Of a stretch of DNA of 64,000 nucleotides, positions 25,115 through 34,220 are shown piece after piece. Origin of the DNA: Eubacterium limosum. Lineage in GTDB: Bacteria > Bacillota > Clostridia > Eubacteriales > Eubacteriaceae. Every line of letters begins with the position of its first letter. The first letter of the stretch is position 1. The stretch is from positions 2,108,001 through 2,172,000 of the forward strand of contig NZ_CP019962.1 of NCBI RefSeq assembly GCF_000807675.2. Direction: 5' to 3'. A program made the translations under genes and the position numbers. The notes under the pieces are model-generated. The model made no database searches. It worked only from the letters and a program-made list of their open reading frames with translations, and was not told the origin of the DNA.

Positions 25115-25396
25115 ATGGCAGCTAAGCATGAACATGAGCATGAAAACCGCAGGGCAGTCCTCAACCGGATGTCACGGGCCATCGGCCATATGGAATCTGT
25201 AAAAAGGATGGTGGAGGAAGAAAGAGATTGCAGTGAAATTCTGATACAGGTATCTGCGGTGAAATCTGCTATCAATAATATCGGCAAGTTGATCTTGAAA
25301 GATCATATCAGCCATTGTGTCGTTGATGCCGTGGAGGAGAATGATCTGGAGGTTCTGAAGGAATTAAATGACGCCATCGACAAGTTTATAAAATAA
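25115..25396 (+). CDS. csoR: CsoR/RcnR-family metal-sensing repressor
   Basis: A 93-residue all-helical DUF156 repressor. The likely metal ligands are the Cys in ERDCSEIL and the His and Cys in DHISHC, the C-H-C triad of Cu(I)-sensing CsoR. The N-terminal tail HEHEHE is His-rich and could add metal affinity. The start is set at the ATG at 25115, 8 bases after AGGAG; an upstream in-frame ATG at 25097 lacks a site. It is co-transcribed with the MATE gene. Sulfur- or formaldehyde-sensing relatives are less likely given the His. Confidence 0.88.
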   Translation: MAAKHEHEHENRRAVLNRMSRAIGHMESVKRMVEEERDCSEILIQVSAVKSAINNIGKLILKDHISHCVVDAVEENDLEVLKELNDAIDKFIK

Positions 25397-25425
25397 TAAT
25401 ATTTAAAGAATTTTGTGATATTCTA

Positions 25426-25501
25426 AAAAATGAAGACCTTCTGTTATGTTCTTTTGGTTTACGGACACAGGCGTTTAGCCAGGAAGTGGGTCTTCATTTT
25501 T
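25426..25501 (+). repeat. long hairpin with about 50-base loop
   Basis: AAAAATGAAGACC (25426-25438) pairs with GGTCTTCATTTTT (25489-25501); the pairing can extend inward through TTCTG/CAGGAA with a bulge. The 3' arm ends in five T, so it may be a terminator with a large structured loop, or a small RNA of about 80 bases. Confidence 0.6.
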
Positions 25502-25545
25502 CATGTTAAGATTTTAAAAACAGGGGATAAAGAGGTGAAAGCAGT

Positions 25546-27507
25546 ATGCGAGAGTCTATAAAGGCCCTGAAAATTAAAGAGCATTTCATCAAAGCCTTTC
25601 CGCCGGCGCTGATCCTTCTATCTATTTTCTTTTCCAACCAGGTTTTTTTTGGTGCGGCTAACGCCATGCTGGCGTCACCGGTAACCGTTCTTTTTCTCAG
25701 AACACGCGATGAGAACGGGGTGGAGTGGCATATCCTGAGAGCACTGGGCATTAACGTTATTCTTGCCTTTTGTGCCTTTGCAGCAGGGCTTAACCTTGCG
25801 ATGACGCTTATCATCAATTTAGCGGTTCCGTTTTTACTCGTTTATTTTATGACGGATGAGTATACACCAGGCAGCTACTTTCCTTTTGGTATGAGTTTTG
25901 TTTTTATGCAGCTGATCCCCATCCAGCTGACTGATATTCCTATGCGTCTTCTGGCGTTGGTCTACTCTTTTCTTCTGGTTTATATTGGCTTGAGGATATG
26001 GAAACATTTTAAACAGGTGCCGGCCATTCATGATATTTCAAAAAACGCTTTTGTTAAAATAACCGAGTCGCTTTCAGCCCTGGCTCGGGGCAACCATAAA
26101 GAAGCCCAGGAGGCACAGCGCGCACTTTTGAATATCAACCAGAATCTGTGCGGTCGGATTTATAAAACAAGGCGGTTTCGTTATTTTACAACCATAGAGG
26201 GCGCCTGCTATTTTCGGCTGGTGATGATTTTTCAGCGGATGGAAAATTTGATACTGATATTTTTTAGAAAGCCAGAGCTGATGACTGACGCCAACAGGCT
26301 TTATCTTGAAAATCTTGTAAAAGTTCTGGAGCACCTGAACAGGGTTTTTGACAGCCGTGAATACAGCGAAGTTATTCAGGAGTTAATCGATTTTTCTGAC
26401 CACTGTTTAATGGATCAGGCGGATATTAATGATAGTATGCTGCTGGATATCAATCTTTTGATCAACGCTTTGGAAGGTATTTCGAAACCAGCCGGAAAGG
26501 GTATTTACAGGGAATGGATGGTGCCAAGAAAATCGAGAAAGTTGTGGCGTATCTATGCCCATCTTTCAAGGTCATCTTTTAAATTTCGTTTTGGAGTCAG
26601 GCTATCGTTGGTTTTGACATTTACGTTTTTAGTATCCAGGCTTTTGCCGGTAACACATGGTTACTGGCTGCCACTGGCCGCCTATTTACTCACACGTCCT
26701 TTTTATGATGAGAGTGTAAGCAAAAGCCTGGACCGAATAAAAGGAACTGTTATTGGACTGGTAGCCGCTTTTTTTCTCTTTTCGATTTTTACCACGTATC
26801 CCGAACATATGGTTTTGGCGGTTATTGCCGCTTTCTGCATTTACGCGGCGGATGATTATTCAACTCTTGTGGTTTTTGCCACCTGCTTTGCCCTTTCGCA
26901 GACAACACTGTCCATGCAGTCTACCTACGCTTTGGAACTGCGTCTGCTTTTTACCACGGGTGCGGTCCTTGTGTCCATACTCGCCAGTAAATTTATATTG
27001 CCCATGCGGTATTATGACCAGTTTAAAATAGACATGAATCGTCTGGTCCTGCTGGATCGGGCGATGGTTAGATGTATAGAGGAGCTGTTGGATGGAGAAC
27101 CGCACCGAGACATCGTTCGGGAAGTTATCCTTAAATCCTATCTTATCAGCGATCAGATTGAGATGAATTATCATGCATCGGCCTTTGGCTCTTGCGGCGG
27201 GCTTGTAGAAGGCTTTTTAGCAGAGAACCGTCAGCTGATGACGGTTTTGATTGACGTATATTATCTGATTGCGCTGCAAGGAGTTGAAAATAAGGAAGAA
27301 CGGATTGTCAAGGAAGCCGTTAAGCGGCTGGGAAGCTGGTTTGAAATGATACAGCAGTGTCTGAAAAGAGAGGATACATCCAGTCAGGAACCGGAAGATA
27401 TAATTGTAAAAAAAGAGGGAAGCTACATTCTGCGCCGACTGAGTGCTGGCCAGGCAGAGGCCAGAGCATTTTTTGTTTTTGTTGAAAAAAATATCAGTAG
27501 CTTTTAA
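25546..27507 (+). CDS. FUSC-family membrane protein
   Basis: A 653-residue protein with two membrane blocks (about residues 12-155 and 345-480), each of several helices, separated and followed by soluble helical regions. This is the YccS/FUSC (aromatic-acid exporter/fusaric-acid resistance-like) architecture. The second block carries GYWLPLAAYLLTRPFYDES and RIKGTVIGLVAAF, characteristic of FUSC. No membrane-fusion partner gene is nearby. Substrate unknown. Confidence 0.85.
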   Translation: MRESIKALKIKEHFIKAFPPALILLSIFFSNQVFFGAANAMLASPVTVLFLRTRDENGVEWHILRALGINVILAFCAFAAGLNLAMTLIINLAVPFLLVYFMTDEYTPGSYFPFGMSFVFMQLIPIQLTDIPMRLLALVYSFLLVYIGLRIWKHFKQVPAIHDISKNAFVKITESLSALARGNHKEAQEAQRALLNINQNLCGRIYKTRRFRYFTTIEGACYFRLVMIFQRMENLILIFFRKPELMTDANRLYLENLVKVLEHLNRVFDSREYSEVIQELIDFSDHCLMDQADINDSMLLDINLLINALEGISKPAGKGIYREWMVPRKSRKLWRIYAHLSRSSFKFRFGVRLSLVLTFTFLVSRLLPVTHGYWLPLAAYLLTRPFYDESVSKSLDRIKGTVIGLVAAFFLFSIFTTYPEHMVLAVIAAFCIYAADDYSTLVVFATCFALSQTTLSMQSTYALELRLLFTTGAVLVSILASKFILPMRYYDQFKIDMNRLVLLDRAMVRCIEELLDGEPHRDIVREVILKSYLISDQIEMNYHASAFGSCGGLVEGFLAENRQLMTVLIDVYYLIALQGVENKEERIVKEAVKRLGSWFEMIQQCLKREDTSSQEPEDIIVKKEGSYILRRLSAGQAEARAFFVFVEKNISSF

Positions 27508-27542
27508 AAAGCCGGACCCTTGTACAGGAGTCCGGTTTTTTA
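27506..27542. terminator. bidirectional intrinsic terminator
   Basis: Stem CCGGAC/GTCCGG flanked by A-run and T-run (27506-27517 with 27530-27540), between the converging FUSC and PP2C genes. Confidence 0.88.
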
Positions 27543-28289
27543 ATTTTTACAGACCATCGGATGGCGGAATTTGAGGCAGAGCATGGTGATGTCATCATGC
27601 TGTTCGGCATCCTGCGTGAATTCGGACAGGAAATCACGAATCTGATGAAGAATATACTCTGAAGAGTGATCATCATAATGGGGAAGATCGTTCAGCGCCC
27701 TTTTTAAACGATATTCCTGAAAAAAAGCGCCGTTTTTATCCACGGCTTCGGTGACACCATCCGTATATAGAAAGAGGGTGTCACCAGGATTGAGCTTGAG
27801 TGTTTGGCGCTTGTAATGCACATCGGGAAGAATAGACATGACAAAACCCGAGTCCATATTAAGAGGCTCAAATTTTCCATTTCGGCGCCTTAAAAGTGGG
27901 GGATTGTGCCCTGCGTTAACAAAAGACAGAATGCCCGTTTTCAGGTTTAATATACCAAGAAAGGTGGTCAGGAAAACACCTTCTGCTGTGTTTTTATATA
28001 AATGATGGTTGGCTCTTGTGAAGATTTCATCAACATCCAGACCGGTTAGCACCTGGTCAATAATATGCTCTTTTGAGCTCATCATGAAAAGAGCGGCAGG
28101 GACGCCCTTGCCGGATACATCCGCGATGATAAAAACGAGCTTGTCATCATCCATTAAAAAGAAATCATAAAAGTCACCGCCGATTTCCTTGGCTGGAGTC
28201 ATGCGGCCGCTGACGCTGAATTCTGTCCGGTCCGGGAAAGTTGGAAAAGGATCGGGCAGGCAGCATGGCTGTCTGAATCTGCTGAGCAA
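27540..28289 (-). pseudogene. SpoIIE-type PP2C phosphatase domain, 3' part of a frameshifted gene
   Basis: This frame encodes a complete SpoIIE-like PP2C domain: PAKEIGGDFYDFF, IADVSGKGVPAALFMM, NAGHNPPLL, FLYTDGVTEA and QHDDITMLCL. It overlaps the upstream frame (28174-29268) and lacks a sensible start; its own MLSRFRQ beginning is out-of-frame coding. Removing one base of the GGG run at 28254-28256 joins both parts into one protein, reading TAMLPADPFPTFPD across the junction. It is therefore the output domain of a split HAMP-PP2C protein. Confidence 0.85.
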
Positions 28290-29268
28290 TGTTTAATTCA
28301 GTAGAAGTTCTTTCCTTCTCGGCCGCCAGGCGCTCTTTTTCTGCGATATTATCCCAGAGCTTGTGCATGGTATCATTGATCTTATCAACCATCTCATTAA
28401 AGGCTGTGGCGAGAACCTCAAGCTCATCACCTGTGTGGATATCCAGCTTTTTATTCCAGCTTTTCCCATCCATCTGTTTAATGTCTTCTGTCATGATCAG
28501 CAAAGGGTTTAAAAGCTTTTGGCTGATGGCGTTGGAAATGCCAAAACCGATCAGATTGATGGCGACCAGCGGTATAATGGACAAGTCATAAATAATCAGA
28601 GCAAAGGTGTGGTTGTCAGTGTTGAGCAGGTTCATGCTGTACAAGATACCAATGGTCGCTGCAAAAACCGCCATTACAGAGATCAGGGAAAAATAATACA
28701 CCAGGAGTGTAATTTTGATCTCAAAGTTTAGTTCGATTTTTTTCAAAAACATCAGAACTATTGGGAAAAGCAGTGTGCAGACAAGGGTATTTGAGACAAC
28801 GATGGGCAGTCCCAGTCCAACAAATTTTTGCAGGGCATTAATCCCAGGTTCTACAACACGCGTCAGCAGGGCATAGGCGGCGGGGACAATATTAACCAGT
28901 AGGATATATAAAAAAAAGATGGTAAAAGATCGGTTGGTTCGGATTTTATCCTCATTTTTAGGAAAAAATCCCATGATTAAGCCGTACAAGCCATTGGCGA
29001 TGCTCCAGTTCAGCAAAAATTCTATGCCGTAGCCGGTAACCATATCGCTCATGGCGTTGCCAAGAAAGCCGACGGTAAAACCATAAAAAGGCCCCAGAAG
29101 ATACCCTGAAAGCAAGGGAAGAATGAGCTGGGGCCGGATGGATACATAGGGCACTTCGACCAGGCTGAAATCGGCCAGAAGAATGTTCAGCGCCGCGTAA
29201 ACAAAGGCCATGATCAGGGCAATCATTATTTTAAAAGGGATGGATAGCTCCCTGTTTGTGTTGTCCAT
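28174..29268 (-). pseudogene. membrane sensor with HAMP and coiled coil, 5' part of a frameshifted PP2C gene
   Basis: The N-terminal part has about six or seven membrane helices resembling an ECF S-component fold (ILPLLSGYLLGPFYGFTVGF), then a HAMP domain and linker coiled coil (DELEVLATAFNEMVDKIND, ERLAAEKERTSTELNIAQQIQ). It runs out of frame after AMLPA into about 25 unrelated residues. The start is the ATG at 29268 with AAGGAG upstream. An intact gene would be a membrane-bound SpoIIE-type phosphatase acting on a partner-switch anti-anti-sigma system. Sequencing error, recent mutation and programmed +1 shift remain possible. Confidence 0.85.
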
Positions 29269-29329
29269 ATAAAATCTCCTTGATGAAGGTTGCACCCATT
29301 ATAACACAGATTATCTAAAACGCAACAAG

Positions 29330-29360
29330 CCGAAGGACGATAGGATCATCTGTCCTTCGG
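29330..29360 (-). terminator. intrinsic terminator after the D-LDH-like gene
   Basis: A 9-bp perfect stem (29352-29360 with 29330-29338) with a 13-base loop. The T-tract on the minus strand is interrupted (CTTGTTGCGTTTT), so strength is uncertain. Confidence 0.65.
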
Positions 29361-29378
29361 TTTGTGTAATCAGCGGGT

Positions 29379-30416
29379 TTAGAAACATTTTTGATGGTTT
29401 TCCCGGCGGTGGCAGTCCCCTTTTTCTTCACATTGATAACAGATTTCGTTGGGGGTGAATACATTATCTTCATAGGCCTTTATGTTTTCAAGGGTAGTAG
29501 CCGCAATCTGATGCAGCGCTTCTGTTGTCAAAAAGGCCTGATGGCTGGTCAGTAAAACGTTGGGGAAGGTGATGATTCTTGCGAGGTCGCGGTCATCCAT
29601 AATTTTATTAGACCAGTCTTCAAAAAAGTAACTGTCCTCTTCTTCATAGACGTCCATGCCGACGCCTCCGATTTTATGGGCGTTAATCCCCTTAATCAAG
29701 GCCTGGGTATCAATCAGCGCCCCGCGTGAGGTATTGATTAAGATGACACCATCTTTCATCATTTCAATGGTCTGGTCATTGATGATATGCCGTGTCTCTT
29801 CTGTCAGGGGGCAGTGTAGTGAGATGATATCGGATTTTTCCATCAGCTCTTTCAGTGGTACATACTGGATGTCCAGTTTGGAATTCGGAAAAACATCGTA
29901 AGCGATGACGTTCATGTGGAAGCCCTTTAAAATATCAATCATCATTTGACCAATGCGTCCGGTACCGATGACACCGGCGGTTTTGCCGTAGAGGTCCATT
30001 CCGGTCAGACCGTCAATATTAAAATTGAAGTCACGTGTTCGGGCATAGGCTTTATGGGTTTTACGGTTAACGGCCAGTAGCAGCGAGGTAGCGTATTCTG
30101 CAACAGCAGCTGGGGAGTAAGCCGGAACCCTGAGAATACGGATCTGTTTTTCATAAGCTTCCTTCATGTCGACGTTATTATAACCAGCGCTCCGCAGAAG
30201 AATGAGGTGTATATTCATTTCTGACAGCCGGTCTACGATTTCCTTTGTGACCTTGTCGTTGACAAAGACACAGATAGCGTCAGCGCCCTGGGCATACTCC
30301 AGAGTATGAATGTCCAGCCGGTTTTCAATATAGCGTGGTTCGTGGCCTGCGTCCTTCAGAAGAGGGTCAAACCAGAGTTTGTCGTAGGGTCTTGTATCAT
30401 AAAAAGCAATTTTCAT
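29379..30416 (-). CDS. D-lactate dehydrogenase-like 2-hydroxyacid dehydrogenase with Cys-rich tail
   Basis: A 345-residue NAD-dependent D-2-hydroxyacid dehydrogenase of the LdhA type. The Rossmann motif is GVIGTGRIGQ, and the catalytic residues lie in NTSRGALID (Arg), GMDVYEEE (Glu region) and TSHQAFLT (His). The last ~20 residues, CYQCEEKGDCHRRENHQKCF, contain four Cys and two His and are not part of the usual enzyme; they look like a metal- or cluster-binding appendage. It lies 17 bases after the APC permease gene, probably in one operon. Confidence 0.9.
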   Translation of the reverse strand: MKIAFYDTRPYDKLWFDPLLKDAGHEPRYIENRLDIHTLEYAQGADAICVFVNDKVTKEIVDRLSEMNIHLILLRSAGYNNVDMKEAYEKQIRILRVPAYSPAAVAEYATSLLLAVNRKTHKAYARTRDFNFNIDGLTGMDLYGKTAGVIGTGRIGQMMIDILKGFHMNVIAYDVFPNSKLDIQYVPLKELMEKSDIISLHCPLTEETRHIINDQTIEMMKDGVILINTSRGALIDTQALIKGINAHKIGGVGMDVYEEEDSYFFEDWSNKIMDDRDLARIITFPNVLLTSHQAFLTTEALHQIAATTLENIKAYEDNVFTPNEICYQCEEKGDCHRRENHQKCF

Positions 30417-30433
30417 TTAAATGCCTTCTTTCT

Positions 30434-31861
30434 TTAGTTTTTATGTTTTTTCCGTTCAATATGATAGAGCAGAAAGGGAAGAGCCAGTACGATTAAAAAG
30501 CTGATAATCAGGATCATATCGTACCGGATATCATTGGCAGGCGCCAGCTGGTCGGGCGGAAAAAAAGTTACCACAAAGGTGAAAATGGACATCAACAGTC
30601 CAACACTAGCTATAATGGTTTTAACAAGGCGTCCGCCAGGTATCTGATATGCACGTTTATATTCGGGATGCTTGTAGAGTAGAATAAAATAAGCTCCGAA
30701 GAATAAAAAGTAAGTGATCAGATAAATCACAACAGACAGTGAAATAGCGGTTAAAAAGGAAAGGTTGTTTCCACCGCCGCCAAAGGTCAGGACAGCAGCC
30801 CAGATCGTTACAATGATCCCCTGTCCTAAAATCAGGTTTGTGGGAATGCCGCGGCTGTTGGTCTTTTTAAAAATTTTGGGTAGCAGGTTATCCTTGGCCG
30901 CCACATAAAGGCCACGTGACGGGCCGACCACCCACGAGCTGACCTCAGCCATAACGCCAATGGCAATCATAGCACCGAGAATACGAACCATCCAGAGCAG
31001 ATCTGGATTAAAGTAACGGAACAGATTTTCAAAAGTCTGTACGACTCCGGAGCTGTAGCTCAGGTTCTGGGCAGGAACAACCATCGCGACGGAAATGCCG
31101 CCTACGGTGTTTAAGATGATCGCCAGTACAACCAGGATAATCATGGTCAGCGGGTAATTTCGGCTGGGGCTTTTTAATTGGTTAACATGAGTGGCTGAAA
31201 CCTCAATCCCCATAAAGGACAGAATAAACGAAGCGAAGATAACGAGGTCGTCCATATCCTTAAAATCAGGGATCAGGGTATGTACGTTCATCTCCAGATG
31301 AATGGGTCCGCCAGAGGAAACGTAGGCGCCGGTTAAGCCAAAAAGTAGCAGCACTGGAAAGAGAATACCAGCGATAAAGCCAACTTTTGAGATCATGGCA
31401 GTGTATTTTGTGCCGCCAAGCTGTGATAGGCTCAGGGTCCAGAAAACCACCAGAACACCAATGAATTTAATGAAAGGATTTTGTTCCAAAGCAGGTATAT
31501 TAAAGACATAGGAGAATGAGCCAAGGATAAAGTAAATCATTGATATGAATCCGATGGTAATCTGAAACCACTGAAAAAATATGGCTGCAAAGCCAAAGCG
31601 TTCACCAATGGTCTTGCCGACCCAGGTAAACACGCCGCCTTCCTCCCAGCCTTCAACAGTGGCCATTTCTGCAGCGCAGAGCGAGACGGGTATAAACCAT
31701 AAAAAACCGCCTGCAACCAGAAAAAATGCCAGTGAGAAGCCTGAGGAGGCAAAAGTCGCGTATTTATCCGCTGTCATAACCATTGAAGCTGTCATTGCGA
31801 AAAAACTGAAAAGCGTCAGCTTTGAAGTTTTTGATGTATCGTTAAGTAGTTGATTTTTCAT
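30434..31861 (-). CDS. APC-family amino acid permease, glutamate/GABA antiporter-like
   Basis: A 475-residue permease with about 12 membrane helices. The segments EGGVFTWVGKTIGERFGFAA and FQWFQITIGFISMIYFILG closely follow the pattern of GadC-type glutamate:GABA antiporters (AGT subgroup). It precedes the D-LDH-like gene on the same strand. The C-terminal plug region of GadC is not evident. The substrate is inferred only to be an amino acid; no decarboxylase gene is in the window. Confidence 0.87.
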   Translation of the reverse strand: MKNQLLNDTSKTSKLTLFSFFAMTASMVMTADKYATFASSGFSLAFFLVAGGFLWFIPVSLCAAEMATVEGWEEGGVFTWVGKTIGERFGFAAIFFQWFQITIGFISMIYFILGSFSYVFNIPALEQNPFIKFIGVLVVFWTLSLSQLGGTKYTAMISKVGFIAGILFPVLLLFGLTGAYVSSGGPIHLEMNVHTLIPDFKDMDDLVIFASFILSFMGIEVSATHVNQLKSPSRNYPLTMIILVVLAIILNTVGGISVAMVVPAQNLSYSSGVVQTFENLFRYFNPDLLWMVRILGAMIAIGVMAEVSSWVVGPSRGLYVAAKDNLLPKIFKKTNSRGIPTNLILGQGIIVTIWAAVLTFGGGGNNLSFLTAISLSVVIYLITYFLFFGAYFILLYKHPEYKRAYQIPGGRLVKTIIASVGLLMSIFTFVVTFFPPDQLAPANDIRYDMILIISFLIVLALPFLLYHIERKKHKN

Positions 31862-32101
31862 TTTAGACAGATACCATTCCTTATCTTTTGGAGTGCTAAT
31901 AGTTAAATACCCAGATGGAAAGCGAGTTAACGGATAAAGAAAATAAGTCGATTGATAAAAATGAAAGTTTTGATCTGAATAAGTAGCGCTTTATCTTGTT
32001 CACCCAAAAGTGCAACAAAGGCTAAGAAACGGCTCGGAACCACAATTTTAGGCTTTTTTGGATAATTTTCTTGTTTTTTTATTAAATATTGAGATTTCCT
32101 C

Positions 32102-32130
32102 TTGAATTTTTTCATGAAAACCGCTATAAT
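32102..32130 (+). promoter_or_regulatory. sigma-A-type promoter of tRNA-Pro
   Basis: TTGAAT, 17-base spacer, TATAAT, 12 bases upstream of the mature tRNA start. Confidence 0.8.
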
Positions 32131-32142
32131 AATCTTCGATGT

Positions 32143-32219
32143 CTGGGTGTAGCACAGTTTGGTAGCGCGCGTGAATGGGGTTCACGAGGCCGGAGGTTCG
32201 AATCCTCTCACTCAGACCA
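32143..32219 (+). tRNA. tRNA-Pro (anticodon GGG)
   Basis: A 77-base cloverleaf: acceptor CTGGGTG/CACTCAG, anticodon stem CGTGA/TCACG, loop ATGGGGT giving anticodon GGG (reads CCC and CCT), T-arm GGTTCGAATCC, discriminator A and encoded CCA. A T-run follows directly, without a separate hairpin. Confidence 0.96.
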
Positions 32220-32277
32220 TTTTTTTTATTCAAAATCATGGATTTTTATAAAATAAGTAAACTAACAGGTGAATAAG

Positions 32278-33521
32278 ATGAGTCAAGCTACACGGGAATG
32301 GAAGAGACGGGTCAATAAACGGAGAAAATTGATTATTGGCGTCGTTTTTTTTTAATTGCCGTCATAATCGTTGCAGGTATTTACCGGAATAACCAGCGGA
32401 TGCTGTTGGAGACCTCTGAATATACCAATGCCTATAAAACCAATTTTTTCTTTTTTAAAGACATTGATTATATTGAGCTGGACGACTTCTCTGCGGCGGA
32501 TTTAACCTTGCCCGAAGGAGAAAAAACCAATGGCTACAAAACACTGACACAATCTCCAAAGGTAATCAATCAGAATTTTCTGAAGTACCAGACAGATACC
32601 ATTGATCAGATTATGGCGGATAAGTATTATAATGACTGGCCTTCAGTCATTAATGAAATTACGGCTAACTATGTGGGAATGGCAAAGATTACCACACAAT
32701 TTGGCCAGGCCGACCGGCAGCGAAAAGAATTTCTGGTGGATTCTGTCCAGTTTATGGGTGAAAACCAGGATGAGCTTAACCAGCAAAAGGCTGTATACGA
32801 GAGCCTAAATGACGGTCAGCCAAGAGACATTACATTAAGTGGTTTACAGATGATGGGCTCAGGGTATGTTTATACTACCCTTAATGCCATGGAAAAAGTT
32901 GTCAGTGAAAGCGCGCTGCCCTATATCAATACGAATTTCCTCAAGACAGCCAGTAAAATTGACAAGGAGAATCAGACAGCCCTGAAAATTATTAATAACG
33001 ACCATATCTTCACTGCTTTTTCGATTCCGAAAAGTGAAGCCGTGGAAGGTGAAGAGGAAGCGCTTGCCAATAAGGAAGAATATATGGGGACCCGTGGTTC
33101 AGAAAAGAACACGGAATACTATAAATTTCTGGTCAAGCGGGTAGATCAGCTCCGTTATTATCCGACCCTTTCCTTTGAAAATGGACAGAATACCTACAAA
33201 GGCTATCTGGTCGATGTTATTGACGACGGCGATAACAAAATAATTGTCATGCTTGTCAAGGACTATGTCAATGTTTTTGCCAATGAAATCATGATTAATA
33301 CCGACGTTAATATCGAGCGGTTCAGCTGTTTTCAGGTACCGCAGAGTGCCATTATCAAAAAAGACGGCGCAACCTATGTAAAAACGCTCGAAAAGGGCTA
33401 TTTTGAGGAACTGACACCCGTAACGGTATATAAATATGATAAGGGTATGGCTATTTTAAAGCTGGATGACGAAAATAATAAGGCATTGTCCTCCGGCACG
33501 ACCATTAAGGTTTATCCATAA
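32278..33521 (+). pseudogene. HlyD-like membrane-anchored protein, frameshifted at a T9 tract
   Basis: From the ATG at 32278 (AGGTG ribosome site) the frame reads 25 codons into a membrane anchor and stops at TAA within a run of nine T (32345-32353). One extra T would join it to the long downstream frame (intact from 32400, 373 residues) and complete the helix IIGVVFFLIAVIIVAGIY. The large domain ends in a HlyD-like module (VPQSAIIKKDGATYVKTLEKG). A HlyD-like protein at this spot, before yggS-sepF, is common in Clostridia. Mutation, sequencing error, phase variation or polymerase slippage could explain the break. Confidence 0.75.
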
Positions 33522-33547
33522 ATTTTCAGAGAAAGAAGTGAAATAGA

Positions 33548-34210
33548 ATGGCAGAGAATATCATTGCAGAAAACATTGCGGCAATTAAAAAAGATATTCC
33601 GGAAAACGTAACGCTGGTGGGGGTGACCAAACACCGAAGTGTGGAAGAAACACAGGCAGTTGTTGACGCCGGTGTTTATGATCTTGGAGAAAATAAGGTT
33701 CAGGAATTTCTGGCCAAGGTGGATGAGGTTATAGGACCGGTGCGCTGGCATTTTATCGGTCATTTGCAGCGCAATAAGGTTAAATATCTGATGGGAAAGG
33801 TCAGTCTGATCCATTCGGTTCACTCTGTCCCGTTGTTAAAAACCATTGAAAAGGAAAGCGCCAAGCACGGTCTTAAAACAAATGTTTTAATCCAGTTTAA
33901 CCTTGCGAAAGAGGACAGTAAATCGGGTTTTATGGCTGAGGAATACAAGATGGTTATGGAAGAAGCTGAAAACTGCCCGCATCTTGAGGTCCAGGGGCTT
34001 ATGTGTATAGGGCCTATGACAAAAAATTCTGATGAAATTCATAAAGTTTTTAAGCATTTAAAAGAATTATATGATACAATAGAGAAAGAATACCATGGAG
34101 AGAATATTAAGATGCAATATCTGTCTATGGGAATGACGGATGATTACCCCATCGCCATAGAAGAAGGGGCTACGATTGTAAGGATCGGAAGAAAAATATT
34201 TAATCGTTAG
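33548..34210 (+). CDS. yggS: YggS-family PLP-binding protein
   Basis: A 220-residue PLP-binding TIM-barrel protein that helps keep vitamin B6 and amino-acid pools in balance; it has no known catalytic reaction. The PLP lysine is in LVGVTKH (about residue 28), followed by LGENKVQEF and HFIGHLQRNK, all family-typical, and GMTDDYPIAIEEGAT near the end. It opens the sepF cluster. Confidence 0.95.
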   Translation: MAENIIAENIAAIKKDIPENVTLVGVTKHRSVEETQAVVDAGVYDLGENKVQEFLAKVDEVIGPVRWHFIGHLQRNKVKYLMGKVSLIHSVHSVPLLKTIEKESAKHGLKTNVLIQFNLAKEDSKSGFMAEEYKMVMEEAENCPHLEVQGLMCIGPMTKNSDEIHKVFKHLKELYDTIEKEYHGENIKMQYLSMGMTDDYPIAIEEGATIVRIGRKIFNR

Positions 34211-34220
34211 GAGAAACAGC

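Noticed and set aside
32048-32239. 63-codon minus-strand frame across tRNA-Pro
   Set aside because: It overlaps a complete tRNA gene and its promoter; the peptide is a by-product of tRNA sequence.
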